The position numbers were made by a program, and so were the translations under genes. The notes beneath the pieces are model-generated. The model was given only the letters and a program-made list of their open reading frames with translations, was not told where the DNA came from and searched no databases. A stretch of DNA of 20,823 nt, taken from the NCBI GenBank assembly GCA_937896885.1, contig CALBNX010000076.1, positions 1 through 20,823 on the forward strand, written 5' to 3'. Shown here piece after piece: positions 14,626 to 20,823 of the stretch. Positions within the stretch are counted from its first letter, which is position 1. Every line of letters starts with the position of its first letter. This DNA comes from an uncultured Clostridia bacterium (GTDB taxonomy: Bacteria; Bacillota; Clostridia; Oscillospirales; Acutalibacteraceae).

Positions 14626-15468
14626 ATGGCAAAGTGGATTGATAACAAAACTGTAATTATCACAGGTGCATCAAGTGGTATTGGCAAAATGCTTGCTGAA
14701 AGACTTATAAAAGAGCATAACTGTAATGTAATCGGTGTTGCAAGAAGTGAAAAGAAAATGCTTAACTTTGTTGAAGAGCTTGGCGATTATGCAAAGTTGT
14801 TTTCTTATAAACTTTTCGATGTTTCAAGTTATGACAACTGGCAGAGTTTTCATGATTGGCTTGTTGAAAACAATATTGCCCCTGATGTTCTTATAAATAA
14901 TGCTGGTGTTCTTCCTCGTTTCGACAGACTTATGAACTATTCAAAGGAAGAAATCGACGAATCAATTAATATAGACTTCTATTCAGCGGCATATTCTTCA
15001 AAAATTATGCTCCCTCTCCTTCTCAAAAGCGAAACTCCTGCAATTATAAATGTTGCATCATCTGCAGCACTTATGGCACTTGGCGGAACATCAATGTATT
15101 CTGCAAGCAAGGCAGCAGTTAAAGGTTTGACTGAAGCTATGAGAGAAGAACTCAGGGGTGAAGCATACATAGGTCTCGTTTGCCCTGGATTTACAAAGAC
15201 AGACATTTTCAGAAACCAAGGCGAAACAAATGGTATGGACCTTATCAATATGGTTTCAACACCTTGCCATGTAGCAGTAAACAAAATACTTAAGGGTATT
15301 CTCAAGAAAAAGTCATATATCGTTGTTGGATTTGACGGCAATGCAATGGGACGATTTAACCGCCTTATGCCTGTGCAAGGTTCAAGACTTTTCAGTTCTG
15401 TAATCAAAGCATTCAAAATTGACCTTTTCGCTTCAACCTTTGGATATGAAAAGAAAGGCAATAAATAA
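14626..15468 (+). CDS. Short-chain dehydrogenase/reductase (SDR)
   Basis: This is an NAD(P)-dependent oxidoreductase of 280 aa, cytosolic, of the classical SDR type. Seen in order are TGASSGIG (13-20, cofactor loop), NNAG (91-94), S145 in NVASSAAL, Y158 and K162 in YSASK (the catalytic Ser-Tyr-Lys set), and CPGFTKTDIF (186-195). The start is the ATG at 14626, because GAGGTG (14614-14619) is its ribosome site. A GTG at 14617 would lie inside that site. The C-terminal ~50 residues are longer than in the minimal SDR and contain a hydrophobic helix, as in membrane-associated members. The gene stands alone, with its own promoter and terminator. Substrate unknown. Confidence 0.9.
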   Translation: MAKWIDNKTVIITGASSGIGKMLAERLIKEHNCNVIGVARSEKKMLNFVEELGDYAKLFSYKLFDVSSYDNWQSFHDWLVENNIAPDVLINNAGVLPRFDRLMNYSKEEIDESINIDFYSAAYSSKIMLPLLLKSETPAIINVASSAALMALGGTSMYSASKAAVKGLTEAMREELRGEAYIGLVCPGFTKTDIFRNQGETNGMDLINMVSTPCHVAVNKILKGILKKKSYIVVGFDGNAMGRFNRLMPVQGSRLFSSVIKAFKIDLFASTFGYEKKGNK

Positions 15469-15478
15469 AAATATTTTT

Positions 15479-15507
15479 AGGAGTTGACATTTTGTCAGCT
15501 CCTTTTT
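15479..15507 (+). terminator. Terminator after the SDR gene
   Basis: AGGAGTTGACA (15479-15489) pairs with TGTCAGCTCCT (15493-15503) with one T-G pair, around TTT, and then a T-run to 15507. Confidence 0.9.
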
Positions 15508-15548
15508 ACTTTTAATTAAAATATGAGTGACATTTTTTCAATTTACTC

Positions 15549-15577
15549 TTGATTTCTATTTAAAAATGCAATATTAT
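15549..15577 (+). promoter_or_regulatory. Promoter of the M28 peptidase gene
   Basis: The -35 is TTGATT (15549-15554), the spacer is 17 bp and the -10 is TATTAT (15572-15577). The leader ends in GGAGG (15601-15605), 9 bp before the ATG. Confidence 0.65.
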
Positions 15578-15614
15578 TATATAGTATTTATTTCTAATAT
15601 GGAGGTTATGGGAA

Positions 15615-16952
15615 ATGAAAGAGGAATCAAGAAAGTATGTCCAAGAAGCTTGGGATATAGTTAAAGACGCTGAAAATATGGGTTCACGTCTTCCAGGTTC
15701 TGAAGGCGAAAGAAAATATGCTGATTATATGGGCAAAAAGCTTGAAGATATCGGCATTAAAGCAAAAAAAGAAGAGTTTGCAGTTTCCCCTCGTTCAAGC
15801 ATTGGTGGACTCCCCTATGCTGGCTGGGTTGGTATTATTTTAAGTGCACTTTCATATTTCGCGCTTGATAATTATCATGTTTGGTTTGCAATGGCATTTA
15901 TCGGAATTGCTATGGTTATCTGGCTTGTATGTAGCTGTTTTCTTTACAAACCATGGTTTGATATGTTCTTCAAACAGAAGATTTCACAGAATGTTTATGG
16001 TGAATTAGTTCCTGAAGATGGCAAATATGATTATACAATCATTCTTTCAGGTCATACAGATACAAGCTGGAACTGGAAACACTCAGAAAATGCATCTAAA
16101 TATCCTGAAAGCCCAGTTTATGGTCTTATCACAACTTATGGTAAAGTTGGTTTTGGTGCTGTTTGCGTATTCTTCATGATTGGTGTTTCAGTTGCTATGG
16201 CTGCAATCTATGCTGGTCTTATGTTTAATGCTGAATGGGCTAGCGCAGCTGTAATGTCACAATCAATGAACATTTTTGTTCTTTTATTAAACTTTATTCC
16301 TGTGATTACCGCTATCGGTAGTGCTTTTGTTGTTATGTGGAATGATGGCGACGAAGAAATGGCATCAAAGGGTGCTATGGATAACGCAACAGGTTGTGCG
16401 CTCAGCTATGCAGTCATCAAATACTTCAAAGAAAATCCTGATAAGATGCCTAAAAACTGCCGTATAGTTGATTGTAACTGTGGTGCAGAAGAAGCAGGTC
16501 TTCGTGGTTCAATGGCATTTGTACATAAGCACAGAAATGATGATTTAACAAAGAATGCTTGGAATATTAACATTGACTCTGTTGCTGATAAAGACTATTT
16601 TGAAGTTGTTATTAAAGATGACTGGCAGGGTTGCCGTTTTGACACAGACCTTGAAAAGATGTTCAAAGACACATTCGCAGAAATGGGTATCGAAAGCAAA
16701 ACAAACGGTTGCATTCATAACCCTGTTGGCGGTTGCGACAGTACACCAATGACTCGCGGTGGTATTAAATCAGTTACATTTGCAGCACAAAACCCAATGC
16801 TTACTTGGTATTATCACACATTCCACGACAGAGCAGAACGCTTTGAAATGGAACCAACAGTTGGCAGAGGCTTTGAAGTTGTGCTTAGCGTTATTGATAA
16901 AATTGCTAACTTCCAAGAAACAAACGGATTTAATGGTCCGCAGAAAAAGTAA
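15615..16952 (+). CDS. M28-family zinc metallopeptidase with membrane segments
   Basis: This is a probable aminopeptidase of 445 aa with a dizinc site. Ligand motifs are ILSGHTDTSW (H147), SKGAMDNATGC (D256, bridging), CGAEEAGLRGS (E292 as base, E293 as ligand), NIDSVAD (D321) and WYYHTFHDRAE (H401 or H404). The set is complete. Two pairs of hydrophobic segments interrupt the domain: about 69-110 before H147 and about 180-241 between H147 and D256. The core is thus threaded through the membrane, unlike soluble M28 enzymes. There is no signal peptide; the N-terminus is a charged helix that starts the fold (SRLPGSEGERKYADYMGKKL). The gene is monocistronic. The side of the membrane on which the active site lies, and the substrate, cannot be read from sequence. 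Confidence 0.87.
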   Translation: MKEESRKYVQEAWDIVKDAENMGSRLPGSEGERKYADYMGKKLEDIGIKAKKEEFAVSPRSSIGGLPYAGWVGIILSALSYFALDNYHVWFAMAFIGIAMVIWLVCSCFLYKPWFDMFFKQKISQNVYGELVPEDGKYDYTIILSGHTDTSWNWKHSENASKYPESPVYGLITTYGKVGFGAVCVFFMIGVSVAMAAIYAGLMFNAEWASAAVMSQSMNIFVLLLNFIPVITAIGSAFVVMWNDGDEEMASKGAMDNATGCALSYAVIKYFKENPDKMPKNCRIVDCNCGAEEAGLRGSMAFVHKHRNDDLTKNAWNINIDSVADKDYFEVVIKDDWQGCRFDTDLEKMFKDTFAEMGIESKTNGCIHNPVGGCDSTPMTRGGIKSVTFAAQNPMLTWYYHTFHDRAERFEMEPTVGRGFEVVLSVIDKIANFQETNGFNGPQKK

Positions 16953-16969
16953 AATATAATAAAACTTTT

Positions 16970-16996
16970 AAAGGGTATGGTTTTCATGCCCTTTTT
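16970..16996 (+). terminator. Terminator after the M28 peptidase gene
   Basis: AAAGGGTATG (16970-16979) pairs with CATGCCCTTT (16985-16994) with one T-G pair. The loop is GTTTT and the T-run goes to 16996. Confidence 0.85.
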
Positions 16997-16999
16997 CAT

Positions 17000-17028
17000 T
17001 TGACACTTTCTGTTGTTTATGGTAAATT
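17000..17028 (+). promoter_or_regulatory. Promoter of the lipoprotein gene
   Basis: The -35 is TTGACA (17000-17005, perfect), the spacer is 17 bp with an extended TGG and the -10 is TAAATT (17023-17028). This promoter overlaps an upstream ATG at 17000 and so rules it out as the start codon. Confidence 0.75.
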
Positions 17029-17062
17029 TAATATGATAAATTTTTGTCTTATTGGTGATAAA

Positions 17063-18631
17063 ATGAAAAGATTTAATAAAATATTGTCTTTAATCCTTTG
17101 CCTTGTATTTTTGTTTACATCTTGTGTAAAATCAGGTGAAAAGAGCTTAAAAAAAGCAGAGGAATTTATAACACAGAAACAGTATAATGAATGTTATCAA
17201 TATCTTTTAGAACTTGATGAAAAAAAGTTTTTAGAAATTAAAAGTGATGTTGAACTTCTCTTAGTTGCTGAATTTAATGCATTAACCGAAAAAGAAAAAG
17301 TTGATATAACAAAGCCTTATACGCTTACAAAATACAATAGTAATTTCACAGAAGCATGCAGAAAGCTTTGGAATATTGCATCACTGCTTGATATTACACC
17401 AGACAATGAAAACTACACCAGCTTTGCTTACATAAGATATTTTGCTGAGTCAAATAACTTTATGAGATTTAGTGAACTCTATGCTTTGATGAGTGATGTA
17501 AACGATAACGATTATATAAATAGATTACACACCCATCTCAATGAGTATAACACTAATGGCGATTCTTCCAAATTCGAAAGTATTTACAGTAAAGCAAAAG
17601 AGTTTGACTATAGTCAGTTTGACCCACAGGAATACCAAGTTGATGATTTCAGAAAAGCTCACGATAAATTATTAAAAGCTTTACATTCACTTTGTAATGG
17701 GTTTGCAACTAGCAATTCATCAGTTGTTGCCTCATCAATAAACAATGTTTATGACTCATTATCTGTCATATTGAGCCTTGCTGACACATTAAAATCAGTT
17801 CGAGCAAACCAGATGTCAATTTATAACACCTTATTCACAGAAAAGATTATAAATAAGAAATTCAACACTGAAATTGAGAAAATTGAAAGTAAATACACAA
17901 TCAACTCTGACTTTGGTTTTGATTATCTCTTTAATGACGATAAAACAGGCTTTATAGACAATTCTGACATTCCAGAGACAACGGATGCTGCAAAACCTGA
18001 AATACCGTTAAAAGACGCTATAAAGGCCGTTATTACCGCATTAAATAAAACAAAGAATTATAAGTCAGATACAACTGTCACAGTTATTCAGAATATCAAT
18101 ATTGATATGACGAATTTTGAATCTGATACAAAAATTAATAGTGCTAACGAAATTACAAAATCAAAAGTTAATCAGATTCTTGACCAAGCAAATGGTACAC
18201 GACAACTTATTAAGTCTTTTTCAAACGGTGTTGCTGAAGATGGAACAAAACTGAATATATTTATTCCTCCACAAAGCAACTCACCTAGTCTCAACGAAAA
18301 TGATGTAGAGAGCTACTCAGTTACTAAGGGCAGCGGCGGTCAGGTAATAGTTTTCAATCTTAAATCTACTGAAACAAGCAAAGCAAAGCCTGTTGCATCA
18401 ATCAATACAATAGCAAACGGATTTAAGTTTGATAATGTTGATAACATTGGTGATTTTAAGACTTATTACTCCCCTTGTTCTGTAATGTTCATTATTAACA
18501 ATAATGGTTATCTTGCAAAAATGCAATACACTGTTGACGGTGTAAGTGATTGCACATTCTATGAAAAGGATGAAAGTGTTAAAGCGGAATTTGATTTCAT
18601 AGAAAAATACTCATACACATTCTCATATTGA
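17063..18631 (+). CDS. Putative lipoprotein of unknown function
   Basis: I do not recognise this protein. From the ATG at 17063 it has 522 aa and starts with a lipoprotein signal: basic MKRFNK, a hydrophobic stretch (7-18) and the lipobox FTSC with C21 as lipid anchor. It should sit on the outer face of the membrane. Residues about 27-300 are helical and charged, with tetratricopeptide-like spacing at the start (SLKKAEEFITQKQYNECYQYLLEL) but no clear repeat array. A Pro/Thr-rich linker near 300-320 (DIPETTDAAKPEIP) leads to a second, beta-rich domain ending YTFSY. GGTGAT lies just before the ATG. Promoter and terminator are its own, so context gives no function. Confidence 0.75.
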   Translation: MKRFNKILSLILCLVFLFTSCVKSGEKSLKKAEEFITQKQYNECYQYLLELDEKKFLEIKSDVELLLVAEFNALTEKEKVDITKPYTLTKYNSNFTEACRKLWNIASLLDITPDNENYTSFAYIRYFAESNNFMRFSELYALMSDVNDNDYINRLHTHLNEYNTNGDSSKFESIYSKAKEFDYSQFDPQEYQVDDFRKAHDKLLKALHSLCNGFATSNSSVVASSINNVYDSLSVILSLADTLKSVRANQMSIYNTLFTEKIINKKFNTEIEKIESKYTINSDFGFDYLFNDDKTGFIDNSDIPETTDAAKPEIPLKDAIKAVITALNKTKNYKSDTTVTVIQNINIDMTNFESDTKINSANEITKSKVNQILDQANGTRQLIKSFSNGVAEDGTKLNIFIPPQSNSPSLNENDVESYSVTKGSGGQVIVFNLKSTETSKAKPVASINTIANGFKFDNVDNIGDFKTYYSPCSVMFIINNNGYLAKMQYTVDGVSDCTFYEKDESVKAEFDFIEKYSYTFSY

Positions 18632-18634
18632 TAT

Positions 18635-18666
18635 AAAAAGACCTTATCCGATTGGATAAGGTCTTT
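18635..18666. terminator. Terminator between convergent lipoprotein and NhaC genes
   Basis: There is a perfect 13-bp stem (AAAGACCTTATCC at 18637-18649 with its complement at 18654-18666) and a GATT loop. The minus strand reads into five Ts (18639-18635), so it serves the antiporter gene best. On the plus strand the T-run is only three bases. Confidence 0.85.
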
Positions 18667-18685
18667 AAAATTTGCTTTTAATAAA

Positions 18686-20320
18686 TTATGCCTTTTTCTT
18701 TGTAAATGCTTTAATTACAAGAAGAGCAACTACAAGAATAGCAATTGATACCGGAAGGACAACAAGTGCATTTGGAACGAAACCTGCAAGCAAGTAACCT
18801 ACAAATGAAACTGCTGCAACGGTTAACGCATAAGGCAACTGTGTTGAAACGTGGTTAACGTGGTCACACTGTCCGCCTGTTGAAGCCATAATTGTTGTAT
18901 CAGAGATTGGTGAGCAGTGGTCACCGCAAACAGCACCTGCAAGGCAAGCTGCGATACAAACAACAAGCATTGTATCTGTTGCTGCGAAAAGAGGAACAAT
19001 AATTGGAATAAGAATACCAAATGTACCCCATGATGTACCAGTTGCGAAAGCAAGTCCAACAGCAACTATGAAAAGAATTGCAGGCAAGAAATATGTAAGC
19101 TTACCAGCTGTTGCATCAACAAGGCCTTCAACGAAAACATCTGCACCAAGGTTGTTTGTCATAGCACTGAGTGTCCAAGCAAATGTAAGAATGAGAATTG
19201 CAGGAACCATTGCCTTGAAACCGTCAGGAATAGCACTCATACAGTCTTTGAATGAAAGAACACGTCTTACCATAAAGTAAACAATATTGACTATAAGTGC
19301 AATGATTGAGCCAAGAGCAAGTCCATAAGCTGCATCGCAGTTTGCAAACGCATTGATAAAGCTTTCACCTGAGAAGAAGCCGCCTGTGTAAACCATACCT
19401 ACAATGCAAAGTACAATAAGAATTACAACAGGAAGAATAAGGTCAACAACCTTACCCTTTGTTGTAACAGGTGTTTCATCAACATTTGCATAAGGTCTTG
19501 AATCTGTTGTATAAAGGTCACCGTTTAACGCGTTGAGTTCGTGCTTTTTCATTGGACCAAAATCAATGTTAAGAGCAGAAATCATAACAACCATTACAAT
19601 TGTAAGCAATGCGTAAAGATTGAATGGAATTGTCTTGATAAAGAGTTCAAGACCATCTGTGCCTTCAACAACGCCACTAACTGCTGCTGCCCAAGAAGAA
19701 ATTGGAGCAATGATACAAACAGGTGCTGCAGTTGCATCAATAATATAAGAAAGTTTTGCACGAGAGATTTTGTGTGTATCGGTTACAGGGCGCATAACGC
19801 TACCAACTGTGAGACAGTTGAAATAGTCATCAACAAAAATCAACGCACCAAGACCAAAAGTCGCAAGCATTGCACCTTTTCTTGATTTAATCTTTTTCTT
19901 TGCCCATTCACCATAAGCACGGCTACCACCTGCTTTGTTCATGAGAACAACAATGATACCAAGAACAACAAGGAAAATGATAATACCCATATTCCAAGTA
20001 TCTGCAAGTTTACCAATAAAGCCATCAGTCATAATTGTGTTGAACATTGTTTCAAAACTGAAACCGTTTGGTCCAAATGCATAAAGACCACCACCAACTA
20101 AAATACCAACAAAGAGCGAAGAATAAACTTCTTTTGTGATAAGTGCCAATGCAATAGCAATCACAGGTGGAAGAAGTGAGAAAATTGTTGAATAAAAGTT
20201 ACTTACATATTCAACTTCTTCACTTTCACCTTCTGCGAAAGCAAACACTGTCATTGCCATTACCAACACGACAGAAATGACCAAAACTGCTAAAAGTTTA
20301 AGGCTTGTCTTTCTTTTCAT
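18686..20320 (-). CDS. nhaC: NhaC-family Na+/H+ antiporter
   Basis: This is an inner-membrane antiporter of 544 aa that exports Na+ (or acts as an acid/malate-lactate-type exchanger in related members). About twelve hydrophobic segments are present. The family hallmark is CGDHCSPISD (465-474) followed by TTIMASTGGQCDHVNHVSTQLPYAL. VDDYFNCLTVGSVMRPVTD (about 158-176) and WAAAVSGV also match. The first 29 residues (MKRKTS, hydrophobic stretch, AFAEGESEE) look like a cleavable signal or an extra first helix. AAGGAG (20335-20330) is 9 bp before the ATG. The gene stands alone and diverges from the flavin reductase-like gene. Use of nhaC is at family level only. Confidence 0.88.
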   Translation of the reverse strand: MKRKTSLKLLAVLVISVVLVMAMTVFAFAEGESEEVEYVSNFYSTIFSLLPPVIAIALALITKEVYSSLFVGILVGGGLYAFGPNGFSFETMFNTIMTDGFIGKLADTWNMGIIIFLVVLGIIVVLMNKAGGSRAYGEWAKKKIKSRKGAMLATFGLGALIFVDDYFNCLTVGSVMRPVTDTHKISRAKLSYIIDATAAPVCIIAPISSWAAAVSGVVEGTDGLELFIKTIPFNLYALLTIVMVVMISALNIDFGPMKKHELNALNGDLYTTDSRPYANVDETPVTTKGKVVDLILPVVILIVLCIVGMVYTGGFFSGESFINAFANCDAAYGLALGSIIALIVNIVYFMVRRVLSFKDCMSAIPDGFKAMVPAILILTFAWTLSAMTNNLGADVFVEGLVDATAGKLTYFLPAILFIVAVGLAFATGTSWGTFGILIPIIVPLFAATDTMLVVCIAACLAGAVCGDHCSPISDTTIMASTGGQCDHVNHVSTQLPYALTVAAVSFVGYLLAGFVPNALVVLPVSIAILVVALLVIKAFTKKKA

Positions 20321-20339
20321 TTTTTACATCTCCTTTTGC

Positions 20340-20357
20340 AATTTAATGCACTAAATT
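20340..20357. promoter_or_regulatory. Inverted repeat in the nhaC leader
   Basis: AATTTA (20340-20345) and TAAATT (20352-20357) form a 6-bp inverted repeat with a 6-nt spacer between the -10 of nhaC and its ribosome site. It could be an operator for a small dimeric repressor. It is short and AT-rich, so chance is possible. Confidence 0.3.
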
Positions 20358-20366
20358 ACATAGTCA

Positions 20367-20395
20367 AAGATAACATATTTGTCGGATTTTGTCAA
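20367..20395 (-). promoter_or_regulatory. nhaC promoter
   Basis: On the minus strand the -35 is TTGACA (20395-20390), the spacer is 17 bp and the -10 is TATCTT (20372-20367). A second TTGACA-type hexamer lies about 19 bp further upstream. Confidence 0.75.
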
Positions 20396-20426
20396 TGTTT
20401 TAATATTTTTGTCAAATAAATTTTTA

Positions 20427-20455
20427 TGTACATATATCATAATTTGTGTTATACT
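20427..20455 (+). promoter_or_regulatory. Promoter of the flavin reductase-like gene
   Basis: The -10 is TATACT (20450-20455) with extended TGT, and the -35 is TGTACA (20427-20432, 4/6) at 17 bp. GGAG at 20472-20475 lies 8 bp before the ATG. Confidence 0.6.
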
Positions 20456-20483
20456 ATTTACATAAATGATTGGAGTTGATTTT

Positions 20484-20823
20484 ATGATTAGAAATGAAGC
20501 TATGTTCAAATTAAGTTATGGTTTGTTTGTTTTATGTGCTAATGAAAATGGCAAAGATAATGGTTGCATAATTAATACTGCTTCTCAAGTGACTGATTCA
20601 CCTAAAAGAATAACTATTGCTGTAAACAAAAGCAATTACACTTGTGGTATGATTGAAAGAACTAAAAAATTTACTGTTTCAGTTCTTTCAGAAGAAGCCA
20701 CATTTGATTTAATTAAGCGCTTTGGTTTTGCTAGTGGTCGCGACACTGATAAATTCACAGGTTATAATGACCATTACAGAACTGAAAACGGAACATATTT
20801 TATCTGCGAAGGCACAAATGCAT
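20484..20823 (+). CDS. Flavin reductase-like FMN-binding protein (3' partial)
   Basis: The first 113 codons of a gene that leaves the window. The protein starts MIRNEAMFKLSYGLFVLCAN and continues with GCIINTASQVTDSPKRITIAVNKSNYT, the FMN-binding split-barrel pattern of the flavin reductase-like family. Then come CGMIERTKKFTVSVLSEEATFDLIKRFGFASGRDTDKF and the substrate loop. In anaerobic Firmicutes such domains often open larger proteins with a C-terminal rubredoxin (Hrb or NADH:rubredoxin-type electron carriers used against oxygen). Whether one follows here is outside the window. The start is set by GGAG at 20472-20475 and a good promoter. Confidence 0.82.
   Translation, partial: MIRNEAMFKLSYGLFVLCANENGKDNGCIINTASQVTDSPKRITIAVNKSNYTCGMIERTKKFTVSVLSEEATFDLIKRFGFASGRDTDKFTGYNDHYRTENGTYFICEGTNA

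Noticed and set aside
17000..17062. Earlier ATG for the lipoprotein gene
   Set aside because: It coincides with the TTGACA of the promoter, lacks a ribosome site and would bury the lipoprotein signal.
19068..19885. Open frames opposite the NhaC gene
   Set aside because: They are reverse-strand shadows of a well-conserved membrane protein with low-complexity translations and no start signals.

Overview
This is a low-GC, AT-rich stretch of a Gram-positive genome. It most resembles a gut Clostridia member of the Oscillospiraceae/Ruminococcaceae type. The evidence is strong AGGAG-type ribosome binding sites, sigma-A promoters with extended -10 elements, a Gram-positive GAAC-N4-GTTC SOS box, a lipobox lipoprotein and gene families common in anaerobic Firmicutes. 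The lineage is inferred from style, not from a marker gene.

Layout, left to right. (1) 1-3084: an ABC importer for nucleosides or simple sugars (BMP/Nup type), with an ATPase cut by the window edge and two permeases joined by ATGA overlaps. A COG2509-type FAD-dependent oxidoreductase follows 14 bp later and ends at a strong terminator. (2) 4538-7785: a MATE exporter and an ABC-F ATPase, probably co-transcribed. (3) 7777-9012, minus strand: DNA polymerase IV (dinB), whose last codons overlap those of the ABC-F gene tail to tail. Its promoter has a LexA box in the spacer, and its start is a TTG. (4) 9142-9942: a ZIP metal transporter. (5) 9948-10252: a 305-bp non-coding element with 37-bp terminal inverted repeats and nested internal hairpins, lying between convergent genes. 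(6) 10261-11169, minus strand: a membrane-anchored endonuclease/exonuclease/phosphatase-fold protein, divergent from tRNA-Pro(GGG).

(7) 11359-14471: the most interesting part. The last 10 bases of tRNA-Pro plus 5 flanking bases (15 bp) are repeated exactly 3,098 bp downstream, and each copy leads into its own terminator. This looks like a small genomic island integrated at the tRNA 3' end. It has no integrase and carries one two-gene operon. The first gene encodes seven treble-clef zinc-binding repeats with a PD-(D/E)XK/Vsr-like nuclease domain inserted between repeats 5 and 6. The second encodes a helical protein with an R-x4-H motif typical of HEPN RNases. I propose this as a candidate anti-phage or genome-conflict module. 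The island ends in a nested inverted repeat beside the right-hand att-like copy.

(8) 14626-18631: separate single-gene units on the plus strand: a short-chain dehydrogenase, an M28 zinc peptidase with membrane segments and an unrecognised lipoprotein. Each has a readable promoter and terminator. (9) 18686-20320, minus strand: an NhaC-family Na+/H+ antiporter, divergent from a flavin reductase-like gene that runs off the right edge.

Outside the island the genes are ordinary transport, stress and housekeeping functions. The island and the inverted-repeat element are the accessory material.
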